From Bradyrhizobium diazoefficiens (GTDB lineage Bacteria; Pseudomonadota; Alphaproteobacteria; Rhizobiales; Xanthobacteraceae): DNA of 64,000 nucleotides. Location of the stretch: positions 2,480,001-2,544,000 of the forward strand of contig NZ_JAENXS010000002.1 of the NCBI RefSeq assembly GCF_016612535.1, read 5' to 3'. The translations under genes and the position numbers were made by a program. The notes under the pieces were generated by a model, which did no database searches, was not told the origin of the DNA, and saw nothing but the letters and a program-made list of their open reading frames with translations. Shown piece after piece: positions 16,840-26,363 of the stretch; position 1 is the first letter of the stretch; every line of letters begins with the position of its first letter.

Positions 16840-18066
16840 TCACATTTCGGTCTGCATGGTATCGCGACCAACCGCTGCGTCTGCCGCATGACGCTCGATC
16901 TCGTCTCGCGTTACTGTGAGAGAGGCGTTGCCGCCAGATCCGGCAATTTCGGCGCGATCGCCTAAGGTCGCAACCGTAGTGCGGGTCCCTCCGGTGACGG
17001 CATACCATGTCGCCGATTCATCGGTCGCTCTAATCGCCGTGATGGTCGCGGCTGGATCTAGATCGGACTTTCGGAGGAGCAAATCGATAGCTTCGGCCGC
17101 CAGGTTTTTCTCCGCAATTCTTGAGAAGTTCCGGATCGTATCCGCGTCTACGACAGACAGCCGCGCTCCCACGACAGGCGGTTGGAAATTCTTCAAACTC
17201 TCCAGCGTCAGTTGCTCCGGTTTTGGGATTGGGCTGCGCATCTCGTATTCATAAAGCCGTCCACCCACGTCTTCAACGACGCATATCCGCGATCCCTTGT
17301 CGGTGCCAACGCCGAAAGCCATGCATTTCTGCCCCTCCACATCCAAATGAAATCCCGCGCGTACGGCGAGTTTGAGTTCCGGATCCGGCACTACGGCCCC
17401 GCACGCCGCGGCGATTGTGATTTGCAGCGGATCAGTCATCTGGAAACGTATCCGGTCCACGTTTTGCCAAATGCGGCGCGCCAACAGATGTGGGTAGAGT
17501 TGCGCAAGCCGCTCGATTTCAGAAGTGTATTGCTCGCGCGCGACAGGGCGCAGTTCCGGCCAGCCCGTGATCCACCGGGCCGCGAGTGGTGTCATAGGCT
17601 GCTGTCGCTCCGCCTGGTAGAAGCGCGTGTCAAGCGCATCGAGCGTTGCGGCGCAGTTGTAGAAACCGCTTTGCGCCGCAGCCTCGCCAGGATTGGCTTC
17701 CACCCAGGCCATCATCTCTTGCAGAATCTGGTGCTGCGCGACCGCCCCCATAGCCTTCAGTCCCGCGAGCGCATCTTCAGATGTCGTCGGAAGCATCTCG
17801 GCGCCGATGTTGCTGATGAACTGGCTGTGACCGCCATTGTTAATCTGAGCGAGATAAAGGTCGGCGTGATAAGCCTGTATGGCCGCGATCGGCAATTCAC
17901 GTCGCGTGTAAACACCGACATGTAGAATTGCGTTGACGTAGTCGACCACAGCATCGACCAGATAGTGAGCCTCCTCAGGCTTGTGAGCTGCCTCCACCGC
18001 GTCGCGAGACACCACAACTGTCGACAAGCGGCCATCCACGATCATCGCCCAGCTCCGCACTCGCAT
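16840..18066 (-). CDS. DUF4375 (DMP19-like) domain protein of unknown function
   Basis: In the 408-residue protein, roughly residues 35-190 resemble the DUF4375/DMP19-like domain: EAHYLVDAVVDYVNAILHVG, then HADLYLAQINNGGHSQFISNIG and YNCAATLDALDTRFYQ. The NGGHSQF segment is the conserved core. Residues 190-408 match nothing I recognise; they hold beta-rich stretches and no membrane helix or signal peptide. The gene stops 4 bases before a possible trp promoter element, and it is separate from the dienelactone hydrolase that follows. Function is unknown. Confidence 0.6.
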   Translation of the reverse strand: MRVRSWAMIVDGRLSTVVVSRDAVEAAHKPEEAHYLVDAVVDYVNAILHVGVYTRRELPIAAIQAYHADLYLAQINNGGHSQFISNIGAEMLPTTSEDALAGLKAMGAVAQHQILQEMMAWVEANPGEAAAQSGFYNCAATLDALDTRFYQAERQQPMTPLAARWITGWPELRPVAREQYTSEIERLAQLYPHLLARRIWQNVDRIRFQMTDPLQITIAAACGAVVPDPELKLAVRAGFHLDVEGQKCMAFGVGTDKGSRICVVEDVGGRLYEYEMRSPIPKPEQLTLESLKNFQPPVVGARLSVVDADTIRNFSRIAEKNLAAEAIDLLLRKSDLDPAATITAIRATDESATWYAVTGGTRTTVATLGDRAEIAGSGGNASLTVTRDEIERHAADAAVGRDTMQTEM

Positions 18067-18159
18067 CTATGGCGAATATTTCACGAAAACACCTTAGGAT
18101 TGCAAGAGGGAATGCAAAAATCAAGACGTGAAGATTCGCTAGTCGGTAGCGTGCCGCAC

Positions 18160-18834
18160 TTACCCCAGATGCTTCCTGAAAAACTCCGTCGCCCTTCCCC
18201 AGGCGAGCTCTGCGGCTTCGCGGTCGTGCACGGCCTGGCGCTGCTCGTTGACGAAGGCGTGTTCGGCGTCATAGCGGAACAGCTCGAGCGACTTGCCGGC
18301 AGCCTTCATGGCCTTCTCGAAGCCGCTGACCAGCTCCGGCGTGCACCAATCGTCCTTGTTGGCAAAATGCGCCTGGAGCGGGATCTTGACGTCGGCGGGC
18401 TTGGCCGCCTGCTCCGGGGGAATGCCGTAGAAGACGACGCCGGCCGCAAGCTCCGGCACATGCACCGATCCGATGATGGTTACGGCGCCGCCGAGGCAGA
18501 AGCCGGTCAGGCCCACCTTAGCGCCGTTGCGCGACAAATATTGCGTGGCGCCGCGCACGGTCTGCGTGGTGGCGTCCATGAAATCGAGCGAGTTCATCTC
18601 TTTGCCGGCCGCATCCGTGTCGTGATACGGCACCACCTTGCCCTTGTAGAGATCGGGCGCCAGCGCATCGAAGCCGGCGAGCGCAAAGCGGTCGCACAGA
18701 CCCTTGATTTGGTCGGACAGACCCCACCATTCCTGGATCACGACCACGCAAGGCGCGTTGCCGCGCGCGGCGTTGGCGAGATAGCCCGAGGCGTCCTTGC
18801 CGTCCGGGCGCTTGAAGGTGATGGTGGTTCCCAT
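18160..18834 (-). CDS. Dienelactone hydrolase family protein
   Basis: The 224-residue alpha/beta hydrolase has the cysteine nucleophile in GLTGFCLGGAVTI (about residue 120), Asp in ANKDDWC (about residue 170) and His in DAEHAFVN (about residue 203), the Cys-Asp-His triad of dienelactone hydrolases. Such enzymes open lactones in chlorocatechol breakdown, but most genomic copies have unknown substrates. The ATG at 18832-18834 has GGAGG upstream; the longer reading frame to 19107 runs over the fbcH terminator and fbcH itself and is not real. Confidence 0.9.
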   Translation of the reverse strand: MGTTITFKRPDGKDASGYLANAARGNAPCVVVIQEWWGLSDQIKGLCDRFALAGFDALAPDLYKGKVVPYHDTDAAGKEMNSLDFMDATTQTVRGATQYLSRNGAKVGLTGFCLGGAVTIIGSVHVPELAAGVVFYGIPPEQAAKPADVKIPLQAHFANKDDWCTPELVSGFEKAMKAAGKSLELFRYDAEHAFVNEQRQAVHDREAAELAWGRATEFFRKHLG

Positions 18835-18933
18835 GGTGTCCTCCGACGGGGTTTTTGGGGAGCGGCTGGCGGCATTTTGGCCGCTGCGAGCGCGATAGGC
18901 AATCGCGCCGAACAACACACGCGCGTGTCCAAC

Positions 18934-18959
18934 AAAAAAGCCCCCTTTCGGGAGCTTTT
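18934..18959 (-). terminator. Rho-independent terminator of fbcFH
   Basis: On the minus strand AAAAGCTCCC, a GAAA loop and GGGGGCTTTTTT form a GC stem followed by six T. It lies 25 bp after the fbcH stop codon, so transcription of the bc1 operon should end here. Confidence 0.85.
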
Positions 18960-18983
18960 CATTCTCGTTTCGGCTCAAGCCGT

Positions 18984-21047
18984 TCAGTGCGAGTCGGCCC
19001 AGACCTTCTTCTTGGTGAAGTACATCAGGCCGGCGAAGATGATCAGGAAGATGAAGACCTGGAAGCCGATGCGCTTGCGCGCTTCCATGTGGGGCTCGGC
19101 GGCCCACATCAGGAACGTGGTGACGTCCTTGGCGTATTGCGCGACGGTCGCCGGCGAGCCGTCGTCATAGGTCACCTGGCCGTCGCTGAGCGGCTTCGGC
19201 ATCTTGATGGCGTGGCCCGGGAAGTACTTGTTGTAGTAGGAGCCCTCTGGGATGGTCACACCCTCCGGCACCTTGTCCTCGAAGCCCTGGAGCACGGCCG
19301 CGACGTAGTCCGGGCCCTGCTCCTGGTACTGGCTGAAGAAGTCGACGATGAACATCGGGAAGCCGCGACCGTAGGAGCGCGCCTTGGTGATCAGCGACAA
19401 ATCGGGCGGCGCCGCGCCGCCGTTCGCCGCGCGAGCCGCCTGCTCGTTCGGGAATGGCGAGGGGAAGTAGTCAGCCGCCCGGCCCGGGCGCTCGAACATC
19501 TCGCCCTGGTCGTTCGGACCGTCCTTGATCTTGTAGTCGGAAGCAAACGCGGCCACCTGCGCCGCTGAATAGCCGGGGCCGCCGGGATCGCCGAGGTTGC
19601 GGAAGGCGATGTAGGACAGAGCGTGGCAGTTGGAGCAGACTTCCTTGTAGACCTTCAGGCCGCGCTGGAGCGCACCGCGGTCATACTTGCCGAAAGGGCC
19701 GGCGAAGGACCAGCTGTTGCCCGGCGGCTTGGTGCCGCCTTCCTCAGCGCGGGCGTCCTGCAAGGTGCCGACGAACAGCGCACCGGCTGCAACGAGCGCG
19801 ACCGCAATCGAAGCCACGGCCTTGCCGCTCTTGGCGAGGATCGCCTCCGAGATCGAATTCGGCACCGGCCGCGGCTTCTCGATGCGCGAGAGCAGCGGCA
19901 GCACGATCAGGAAATAGGCGAAGTAGCAGACCGTCAGGACCCGGCCAGCATACACGTAGATGCCTTCCGGCGGCTGCGCACCGAGATAGCCGAGCAGGAT
20001 GCAGACCACGACGAAGATCCAGAAGAACTGCTTGGCCAGCGGACGGTACTTCGACGATCTGGTCTTGGCGGCATCGAGCCAGGGCAGGAAGCACAGGATG
20101 ATGATCGCCGAGAACATTCCGATCACGCCCGCGAGCTTGTTCGGGATCGAGCGCAGGATCGCGTAGAACGGCAGGTAATACCATTCCGGCACGATGTGCG
20201 GCGGCGTCACGCCCGGGTTCGCCGGAATGTAGTTGTCGGCGTCGCCGAGATAGTTCGGCATGTAAAAGATGAACCAGGCGTAGAGCAGCAGGAAGCAGGC
20301 GACGCCGAAGCCATCCTTGATAGTCGCGTGCGGCGTGAACGGCACCGTGTCCTTTTCCGTCTTCGGCTCGACGCCGTCCGGATTGTTCTGGCCGGCGACG
20401 TGCAGCGCCCAGACGTGGAGCACGACGACGCCCGCGATCAGGAACGGCAGCAGATAGTGCAGCGAGAAGAAGCGGTTCAGCGTCGGGTTGCCGACCGAAT
20501 AGCCGCCCCACAACAGCGTCACGATGCTCTCGCCGACATACGGAATGGCGGAGAACAGATTGGTGATGACGGTGGCGCCCCAGAAGCTCATCTGGCCCCA
20601 CGGCAGCACGTAGCCCATGAAGCCCGTCGCCATCATCAGGAGGTAGATGATGACGCCGAGGATCCACAGCACCTCGCGCGGCTCCTTGTAGGAGCCGTAA
20701 TAGACGCCGCGTAGCATGTGAACGTAGACTGCGAAAAAGAACATCGACGCGCCGGACGCGTGCATGTTGCGCAACAGCCAGCCGTAGTTGACGTCACGGA
20801 CGAGCAGCTCGACCGACTTGAAGGCGAGATCGGCATGCGGCGTGTAGTGCATCGCCAGGATCACGCCGGTCAGGATCTGCATCCCCAGCATGAAGGAGAG
20901 GATGGCGCCGAAGGTCCACCAATAGTTCAGGTTGCGCGGCGTGGGATAGACGACGAACGAAGAGTGCATGAGACCCAGGATCGGCAGACGTCGCTCGATC
21001 CATTGCAGGGCCGGGTTGCTCGGCTGGAAGTCGGATGGTCCGCTCAT
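18984..21047 (-). CDS. fbcH: Cytochrome b/c1 fusion protein of the bc1 complex
   Basis: The 687-residue protein joins two subunits of ubiquinol:cytochrome c oxidoreductase. Residues 1 to about 405 are cytochrome b, with multiple membrane helices, heme-ligand histidines in the [20 protein letters not shown] and [20 protein letters not shown] stretches, and the quinol-site PEWY in [13 protein letters not shown]. After an internal signal-like helix ([26 protein letters not shown]) comes cytochrome c1 with CSNCH (about residue 470), a Met-ligand segment IKMPKPL and a C-terminal anchor. The fusion, cleaved after export, is known from Bradyrhizobium. It follows fbcF by 62 bp. Confidence 0.98.
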   Translation of the reverse strand: MSGPSDFQPSNPALQWIERRLPILGLMHSSFVVYPTPRNLNYWWTFGAILSFMLGMQILTGVILAMHYTPHADLAFKSVELLVRDVNYGWLLRNMHASGASMFFFAVYVHMLRGVYYGSYKEPREVLWILGVIIYLLMMATGFMGYVLPWGQMSFWGATVITNLFSAIPYVGESIVTLLWGGYSVGNPTLNRFFSLHYLLPFLIAGVVVLHVWALHVAGQNNPDGVEPKTEKDTVPFTPHATIKDGFGVACFLLLYAWFIFYMPNYLGDADNYIPANPGVTPPHIVPEWYYLPFYAILRSIPNKLAGVIGMFSAIIILCFLPWLDAAKTRSSKYRPLAKQFFWIFVVVCILLGYLGAQPPEGIYVYAGRVLTVCYFAYFLIVLPLLSRIEKPRPVPNSISEAILAKSGKAVASIAVALVAAGALFVGTLQDARAEEGGTKPPGNSWSFAGPFGKYDRGALQRGLKVYKEVCSNCHALSYIAFRNLGDPGGPGYSAAQVAAFASDYKIKDGPNDQGEMFERPGRAADYFPSPFPNEQAARAANGGAAPPDLSLITKARSYGRGFPMFIVDFFSQYQEQGPDYVAAVLQGFEDKVPEGVTIPEGSYYNKYFPGHAIKMPKPLSDGQVTYDDGSPATVAQYAKDVTTFLMWAAEPHMEARKRIGFQVFIFLIIFAGLMYFTKKKVWADSH

Positions 21048-21109
21048 GATGCGATCCTGAGGAAATAATACGACGCGACGGTTCGAGGCTTCGGACGCAG
21101 GTCCGAAGC

Positions 21110-21640
21110 TCAGCCGATCTGGATTTTGGTGTCGGAAACGAACTGGTACGGCGGCACTGCCAGATTCAGGGGCGCGGGTCCCTGGCGGATGCGGCCGGAC
21201 GAATCGTACTGCGAACCATGGCAGGGGCAGAAGAACCCGTCGTAATTGCCTTCATGAGCGATCGGGATGCAGCCGAGATGGGTACAGATGCCGATCACGA
21301 CCAGCCACTGGTCATGGCCGGCCTTGACCCGGGCCTCGTCAGACTGCGGATCGGGCAGGCTCGCCACCGGAACGGCGCGCGCCTCGTCGATCTGCTTCTT
21401 GGTGCGATGGCTGATGTAGATCGGCTTGCCGCGCCAGAACACCTTGATGTCCTGCCCCTCGGCGACCGGGCTCAGATCGACTTCGATCGGCGCACCGGCG
21501 GCGATGGTCGAGGCGTCCGGATTCATCTGGGAAACGAAAGGCCAGAGCGCAGCTGCGCCCCCTACTGCTGCAGCTGCCCCCGTTGCAACGAATAAGAAAT
21601 CACGGCGTGTCGGATGGTCCGCCGAAGACGCTGTCGTCAC
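21110..21640 (-). CDS. fbcF: Rieske iron-sulfur subunit of the bc1 complex
   Basis: The 176-residue protein holds the [2Fe-2S] ligands in CTHLGC and CPCHGSQYD (about residues 127-150). The N-terminus [23 protein letters not shown] is a Tat-type signal anchor, as usual for Rieske proteins, with the [10 protein letters not shown] hinge after it. It is the electron-transfer subunit working with the cytochrome b/c1 fusion encoded just downstream. It is divergent from trmL. Confidence 0.97.
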   Translation of the reverse strand: MTTASSADHPTRRDFLFVATGAAAAVGGAAALWPFVSQMNPDASTIAAGAPIEVDLSPVAEGQDIKVFWRGKPIYISHRTKKQIDEARAVPVASLPDPQSDEARVKAGHDQWLVVIGICTHLGCIPIAHEGNYDGFFCPCHGSQYDSSGRIRQGPAPLNLAVPPYQFVSDTKIQIG

Positions 21641-21917
21641 GATTCCAACCCTTTCTTCTTATGCTGCCGGTGGAACCGTTCCAGGAGCCCCCAAGGTCCC
21701 CGGAACAGTCTGCCGGCGCCCGCGGCCCCCGCGGCGGCAGAACTTCGCGTGTCCCCACCAAAACAAGGCGAAAACAGCAGTCCAGAATCGTTCTATTGGC
21801 ACCCTTGCCGGGCGAGCGCAAGCCCGCTAACCGCGCGGGAGCGTGCAATGCACGAATTCCGCGGTCGGCGATGTTTTATTGAGACATTTCCGGCCCTCAC
21901 CCAAACCGCCAACGCCC

Positions 21918-22376
21918 ATGCAAATCGCACTTTTCCAACCCGACATCCCCCAGAACACCGGCACGATTCTCCGCCTGTGCGCCTGCCTGGGCATCGCCGC
22001 CCATATCATCGAACCGGCCGGCTTCCCGGTCTCCGACCGGCATTTCCGCCGGGCGGGAATGGATTACCTGGATCACGTCAGCATTACCCGCCACGATTCC
22101 TGGTCGAAATTCGAGGAGTGGCGGGCGGCACAAGGCACCCGCCTGCTGCTGTTCACGACCAAAGCCGCCACCGACTACCGCGATTTTCGTTACCAGACGT
22201 CGGACATCCTGCTATTCGGGCGCGAGAGCGCCGGCGTCACCGAGGCGGTGGTCGAGGCCGCGGATGCGCGGCTGGTGATCCCGATCACCGAAGGGTTGCG
22301 GTCGCTCAATGTCGCCATGACCGCGGCGATGGCCGCAGGCGAAGCGCTGCGGCAGGTCCGGGACCCGCAAGATTGA
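21918..22376 (+). CDS. trmL: tRNA (cytidine(34)-2'-O)-methyltransferase
   Basis: The 152-residue protein begins MQIALFQPDIPQNTGTILRL, and has the SPOUT methyltransferase knot with FGRESAGV and the C-terminal VIPITEGLRSLNVAMTAAM, which binds S-adenosylmethionine. It methylates the wobble ribose of leucine tRNAs. The longer frame starting at 21843 adds residues without family similarity; the ATG at 21918 gives the usual N-terminus. It is upstream of queE, with an 18-bp gap. Confidence 0.93.
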   Translation: MQIALFQPDIPQNTGTILRLCACLGIAAHIIEPAGFPVSDRHFRRAGMDYLDHVSITRHDSWSKFEEWRAAQGTRLLLFTTKAATDYRDFRYQTSDILLFGRESAGVTEAVVEAADARLVIPITEGLRSLNVAMTAAMAAGEALRQVRDPQD

Positions 22377-22394
22377 TATGTTGAGGAGAGACGA

Positions 22395-23027
22395 GTGAGT
22401 TACGCGGTCAAGGAAATCTTCCTGACCCTGCAAGGCGAAGGCGCCCATGCCGGGCGCGCATCGGTGTTCTGCCGTTTTGCCGGCTGCAACCTGTGGAGCG
22501 GGCGCGAGGCCGACCGCCTCGATGCGACATGTCAATTCTGCGACACCGATTTCGTCGGCACCGACGGCACGCTCGGCGGCCGCTACGCCTCGGCCGTGGA
22601 ACTCGCCGACACCATCGCCGCGCAATGGACTGGATCGGCCTCCAACCGCTACGTGGTGTTGACCGGCGGCGAGCCGCTGCTGCAGGTCGATGCCGCCCTG
22701 GTCGAGGCGCTCCATGCCCGTGGCTTCGAGATTGGCGTCGAGACCAATGGCACGGTTGTTCCGCCTGATGGCCTCGACTGGGTCTGCGTCAGCCCCAAGG
22801 CCGGCAGCGAACTGGTGCTGAAGCGCGGCCACGAGCTCAAGCTGGTCTATCCGCAGGCCCTCGCAGCACCCGAGACGTTCGAAGGTCTTCCCTTCGAGCG
22901 CTTCTCGCTGCAGCCGATGGACGGACCTGAGGTCGCAGAGAACACCGCGCGCGCGATCGATTATTGCCTGCGTCATCCGCAATGGCGGCTGAGCGTGCAG
23001 ACGCATAAATCGCTCGGCATCAGATAG
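22395..23027 (+). CDS. queE: 7-carboxy-7-deazaguanine synthase
   Basis: This 210-residue radical SAM enzyme converts carboxytetrahydropterin to 7-carboxy-7-deazaguanine in the queuosine pathway. The N-terminus YAVKEIFLTLQGEGAHAGR is typical, the cluster cysteines lie in CRFAGCNLW...CQFCDTDFVG, and VLTGGEPLLQ and VETNGT are SAM/substrate-binding segments. The start is GTG with GAGGAGAG upstream. It is followed by the QueD-like gene after 17 bp, and both should be co-transcribed with trmL; all act on tRNA wobble modification. Confidence 0.95.
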   Translation: MSYAVKEIFLTLQGEGAHAGRASVFCRFAGCNLWSGREADRLDATCQFCDTDFVGTDGTLGGRYASAVELADTIAAQWTGSASNRYVVLTGGEPLLQVDAALVEALHARGFEIGVETNGTVVPPDGLDWVCVSPKAGSELVLKRGHELKLVYPQALAAPETFEGLPFERFSLQPMDGPEVAENTARAIDYCLRHPQWRLSVQTHKSLGIR

Positions 23028-23044
23028 GACGGGTCGACGGACAG

Positions 23045-23410
23045 ATGTGGGAATTGACGAAATCGTTCCGCTTCGAGGCGGCGCATTCGCTGTCGGGAAC
23101 GACCTTTGGTGCGGCGAGCGAAGAGATCCACGGCCACTCCTTCCGCGCCGAGGTGACGGTCCGCGGCACGCCGGACCCCATGACCGGCATGGTGGTCGAT
23201 CTCGGCCTGCTCCAGCGCGCCATCGAGGAGGTGCGCGTGATGCTGGACCACAAGTTCCTCAACAAGATCGAGGCGCTCGGCACCCCGACGCTGGAGAACC
23301 TGTCGCGCTTCGTCTGGGAGCGGCTCGCCCCTATCGGCAAGCTCACCCGCGTCAGCATCCACCGCGACAGCTGCAACGAGAGCTGCACTTATTACGGTCC
23401 GCAAGGTTGA
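23045..23410 (+). CDS. QueD-like 6-pyruvoyl/6-carboxy-tetrahydropterin synthase homologue lacking the usual Cys
   Basis: The 121-residue protein has the T-fold and the zinc histidines: FEAAHSLSG for the first and EIHGHSF for the other two. QueD enzymes normally have Cys four residues before HGH (CxxxHGH); here that position is Ser and the context is SEEIHGH, so Glu lies three before it as in PTPS-III (ExxHGH). The C-terminal segment reads [13 protein letters not shown] instead of the usual ET motif. Its place after queE argues for the queuosine pathway; its active site argues for a pterin side-reaction or altered chemistry. Family is certain, reaction is not. Confidence 0.75.
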   Translation: MWELTKSFRFEAAHSLSGTTFGAASEEIHGHSFRAEVTVRGTPDPMTGMVVDLGLLQRAIEEVRVMLDHKFLNKIEALGTPTLENLSRFVWERLAPIGKLTRVSIHRDSCNESCTYYGPQG

Positions 23411-23426
23411 CGCCAAGGTTGACGCG

Positions 23427-24326
23427 ATGACATCTGCAATCGACCCACACCTGATCGATGATCGTAAGGCCCGCGCCCGCGCCTGGTTCGAGCGCTTGCG
23501 CGACGACATCTGCGAAACCTTCGAGCGGCTCGAGGATGACGCGCCACAAAGCCTCTATCCCGGCGAGGCCGGCCGCTTCGCGCGCACGCCCTGGCAGCGC
23601 ACCGACCACACCGGCGCTGCCGGTGGCGGCGGCGTGATGTCGACGATGGTCGGCCGCCTGTTCGAGAAGGTCGGCGTGCACTGCTCGACCGTGCACGGCG
23701 AATTCGCGCCCGAGTTTCGCGCGCAGATTCCGGGCGCGGCGGAGGACCCGCGCTTCTGGGCCTCGGGCATCTCGCTGATCGCGCACTTGCGCAATCCGCA
23801 CGTGCCGGCCGTGCACATGAACACGCGCTTCGTGGTCACCACCAAGGCGTGGTTCGGCGGCGGCGCCGATCTGACGCCGGTGCTCGACCGTCGGCGCACG
23901 CAGGAGGATTCCGACACCGTCGCCTTCCACGCTGCGATGAAGGAAGCCTGCACCGGACCGAACGGCGTTGCCGATTACGACAAGTACAAAAATTGGTGCG
24001 ACGAGTATTTTTATCTGCCACACCGGAAAGAGGCGCGCGGCGTCGGCGGCATCTTCTATGACTGGCATGACAGCGGCGACTGGGACGCCGACCTCGCCTT
24101 CACCCAGGACGTCGGCCGCGCCTTCCAAAAGATCTACCCTGACATCGTCAGGCGCAATTTCGCGACCGCCTGGACCGCCGCGGATCGCGAGGAGCAATTG
24201 ATCCGCCGCGGCCGCTATGTCGAGTTCAACCTGCTCTACGACCGCGGCACCATCTTCGGGCTCAAGACCGGCGGCAACGTGGATTCGATCCTGTCGTCGC
24301 TGCCGCCGGAGGTGAAATGGCCATGA
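23427..24326 (+). CDS. hemF: Aerobic coproporphyrinogen III oxidase
   Basis: The 299-residue enzyme oxidatively decarboxylates coproporphyrinogen III to protoporphyrinogen IX in heme synthesis. Typical stretches are [10 protein letters not shown] near residue 67, [22 protein letters not shown], the [23 protein letters not shown] core and [20 protein letters not shown] near the end. Length is normal. It ends with a 10-base overlap with the HAD gene. Confidence 0.97.
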   Translation: MTSAIDPHLIDDRKARARAWFERLRDDICETFERLEDDAPQSLYPGEAGRFARTPWQRTDHTGAAGGGGVMSTMVGRLFEKVGVHCSTVHGEFAPEFRAQIPGAAEDPRFWASGISLIAHLRNPHVPAVHMNTRFVVTTKAWFGGGADLTPVLDRRRTQEDSDTVAFHAAMKEACTGPNGVADYDKYKNWCDEYFYLPHRKEARGVGGIFYDWHDSGDWDADLAFTQDVGRAFQKIYPDIVRRNFATAWTAADREEQLIRRGRYVEFNLLYDRGTIFGLKTGGNVDSILSSLPPEVKWP

Positions 24327-25108
24327 CGACGATGAAGCCCGCAATCAAGCAGCTCCCCCGCGCGATGCTGATCGACATGGACGACACCATCCTGTCGGCC
24401 TATGGCCGGCCCGAGATCGCCTGGAACACGATCGCAGAAGAATTCGCCGACGAGCTCGCGCCGCTGCCGCCGCGAGAGGTTGCAACAGCCGTGCTGGCCT
24501 ATGCGCGAAACTTCTGGGCCAACGCGGAAGCCGCGTGGCGGATGAAGCTTGGCGAGGCGCGGCGGCTCACGGTGCGCGGCGGCTTCGCCGCGCTCGCCGC
24601 AAACGGCCATCGCGCCCTCTCCGACGATCTCGCCGATCGCCTCGCCGACCGCTTCACCACTTACCGCGAAGAAGCGATCTTCGTCTTCCCCGGCGCGCAT
24701 GATGCCATCGACGCATTCAAGGCGCACGACGTCAAGCTCGCGCTGGTCACCAACGGCGCTGCCGAGATGCAGCGCGCCAAGGTCGAGCGCTTCGAGCTGG
24801 CTCATCGCTTCGACCATATCCAGATCGAGGGCGAGCACGGTTTCGGCAAGCCCGAGGAGCGCGCCTATCTGCACGCAATGGAAGCGCTCGGCGTCAGCGC
24901 GAACGATACCTGGATGATCGGCGACAATCTGGAGTGGGAAGTCGTGACGCCGCAGCGTCTCGGCATCTACGCGATCTGGATCGACGTGCATGGCGAGGGC
25001 CTGCCCGAAGGCTCGACGGTCAGGCCCGACCGCATCATCCGCTCGCTGAGCGAACTGGTGCCCGACCGGTCTGACGCAGAATCGCGAAAACAACCCCATG
25101 CACAGTAG
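24317..25108 (+). CDS. HAD family hydrolase
   Basis: The 263-residue protein shows all four HAD motifs: [10 protein letters not shown] (about residue 18), [26 protein letters not shown] and [13 protein letters not shown]. The pair of aspartates in motif I should form and release the phospho-intermediate. The cap region between motifs I and II is helical, of C1 type. It overlaps hemF by 10 bases, so the two are translated together. Substrate unknown; the family includes phosphoglycolate- and nucleotide-phosphatases. Confidence 0.9.
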   Translation: MAMTTMKPAIKQLPRAMLIDMDDTILSAYGRPEIAWNTIAEEFADELAPLPPREVATAVLAYARNFWANAEAAWRMKLGEARRLTVRGGFAALAANGHRALSDDLADRLADRFTTYREEAIFVFPGAHDAIDAFKAHDVKLALVTNGAAEMQRAKVERFELAHRFDHIQIEGEHGFGKPEERAYLHAMEALGVSANDTWMIGDNLEWEVVTPQRLGIYAIWIDVHGEGLPEGSTVRPDRIIRSLSELVPDRSDAESRKQPHAQ

Positions 25109-25314
25109 CCGGGCCCCGCAATTTCGACGGCTTGCCGCAAACACAACGCGGCTACCGATTTTACGAAATCATTTGACGCGTCGGGCAAAACAGGCGCATG
25201 ATGCCACCATCGCCGCGCCTGGGACGGAATAGTCGTTAGGTGACCATCGAGCGATCTCCCACTCGAACCTCTGCCATCGACGTTTCGCGCAGTCTAAGCA
25301 AGCCGGCGCAAATT

Positions 25315-25334
25315 CACGGGCTCCGCAGCCCGTG
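25315..25334. other. Perfect 8-bp hairpin before the DUF2158 gene
   Basis: CACGGGCT-CCGC-AGCCCGTG lies in the 288-base gap between the HAD gene and the DUF2158 gene, 63 bases before the start. It has no T-tract. It could be an mRNA leader hairpin or the end of the hemF-HAD transcript. Nothing else stands out in that gap. Confidence 0.4.
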
Positions 25335-25396
25335 ATCGGCGTGTCATGACGGCTTGCTAGCCTCCGCTCTCGTCGATCAACCCGAAAGGACCATCC

Positions 25397-25615
25397 ATGG
25401 AACTGAAAACCGGCGACGTCGTGATGCTGAAATCCGGCGGCCAGCCGCTGACCGTCGCGGAGGTCAAAGGCGACGACATCCTCTGCCTCTGGATGGGTTC
25501 GGAAGGCGATCTGTTCCGCGAGACCCTGCCGCTGGCCACGCTCGAACGCCTGGAAATCGAAGACCTCGATGAGGATGACGAAGACGAGGAAGAAGACGAC
25601 GAGGACGACGAGTAG
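25397..25615 (+). CDS. DUF2158 / YodC-like small protein with acidic tail (intact copy)
   Basis: The 72-residue protein begins MELKTGDVVMLKSGG, which is the DUF2158 core (KxGDxVxLKSGGPxMTV), and continues with ILCLWM and ETLPLATLERLEIED. The last 17 residues are almost all Asp and Glu. AAAGGA precedes the ATG. A nearly identical second copy, lacking the first five codons, lies 8.4 kb to the right. The function of the YodC family is unknown. Confidence 0.8.
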   Translation: MELKTGDVVMLKSGGQPLTVAEVKGDDILCLWMGSEGDLFRETLPLATLERLEIEDLDEDDEDEEEDDEDDE

Positions 25616-25679
25616 GCACGCCTAGGACCGCATCCTGGTTTAGATCGGAGCGCTCGGCTCCGCGCTCCTGATGTCCGCT
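25411..25679 (+). repeat. Left ~270-bp direct repeat bounding the metal-efflux block
   Basis: From codon 6 of the DUF2158 gene, through its stop and about 60 bases beyond, this segment matches 33779-34048 with only a handful of differences by eye (roughly 95%). Both copies end in a hairpin with TCCGCT/AGCGGA arms (here GTCCGCT 25673-25679 and AGCGGAC 25691-25697). Sequence before it and after it differs from the other copy. Confidence 0.85.
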
Positions 25680-25904
25680 TCTCGGCCAATAGCGGACGCT
25701 GGATATCGCAGAAGAGCCAAAACCGATATATCGAGTTTGTCGGCTCGAGAGCAAAGTGGACATCTGGGCCGTTGGTTTGAACGGCGTGCTGACGAGGCGT
25801 GGCAAGCCGATCGTGGAATGACTCACCCAGTCACAGCCGAGATCTGGCGCAATCGTGATAATCAAACGATTTGCACCCTCGCTCTTGTCGTGGGACAAGG
25901 AACC

Positions 25905-26261
25905 ATGGATCCGAGGAAGGCCTTCAACTGGCTGATCGCTGTTGCCGTGGCGGCGGCACTCGTCGCGACGCCTTTGTCGGCGCCGGCGATGGCCGCTTCG
26001 CAATTGGCGGCTGCCGCCGACGAGATGCAGACGATGGCGGACGACATGCCGTGCTGTCCTCAGCAGGACCAGAAAGCCAAGGACTGCGGATCCTGTCCCT
26101 TCGCCTTATGCATGTTGACTATCATCATGCCGGCACCCGATGGAAGCGGCGCGCTCGTCGATCGCATTATCTCGCTGAATGCCTTCGCGATGCCCGACGA
26201 TCTGCTGATCGATGGACAGGGCGAGTACCCGCCGGACCACCCACCTCGAACGATCGTCTGA
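25905..26261 (+). CDS. Secreted Cys-rich small protein at head of metal-efflux operon
   Basis: From the ATG at 25905 the protein is 118 residues. Residues 1-30 form a signal peptide (KAFNWLIAVAVAAALVATPL, cut after AMA). The mature part holds DMPCCPQQDQKAKDCGSCPFALCM, five cysteines with CC, CxxC and a nearby Met pair, plausible for copper or silver binding. The rest has no recognised domain. A CTTGTC-GTGG-GACAAG hairpin (25884-25899) directly precedes the start and could mask the ribosome site. It is the first gene of the block toward FixH, CusB and CusA. Function inferred from context only. Confidence 0.65.
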   Translation: MDPRKAFNWLIAVAVAAALVATPLSAPAMAASQLAAAADEMQTMADDMPCCPQQDQKAKDCGSCPFALCMLTIIMPAPDGSGALVDRIISLNAFAMPDDLLIDGQGEYPPDHPPRTIV

Positions 26262-26363
26262 CCGGCGCGCTGGCGCCGGAAAGTTGACGCGCGCCGAACA
26301 GCGGCGGGCGTCCTTTCGCATGCCGTTTTGCGGCGAGATCAGACGTTTCGAGGAAAAGACATC

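Noticed and set aside
19986-20000. Separate cytochrome b and c1 genes in the fbcH frame
   Set aside because: The frame is unbroken across the junction and the fused gene is known in this lineage.
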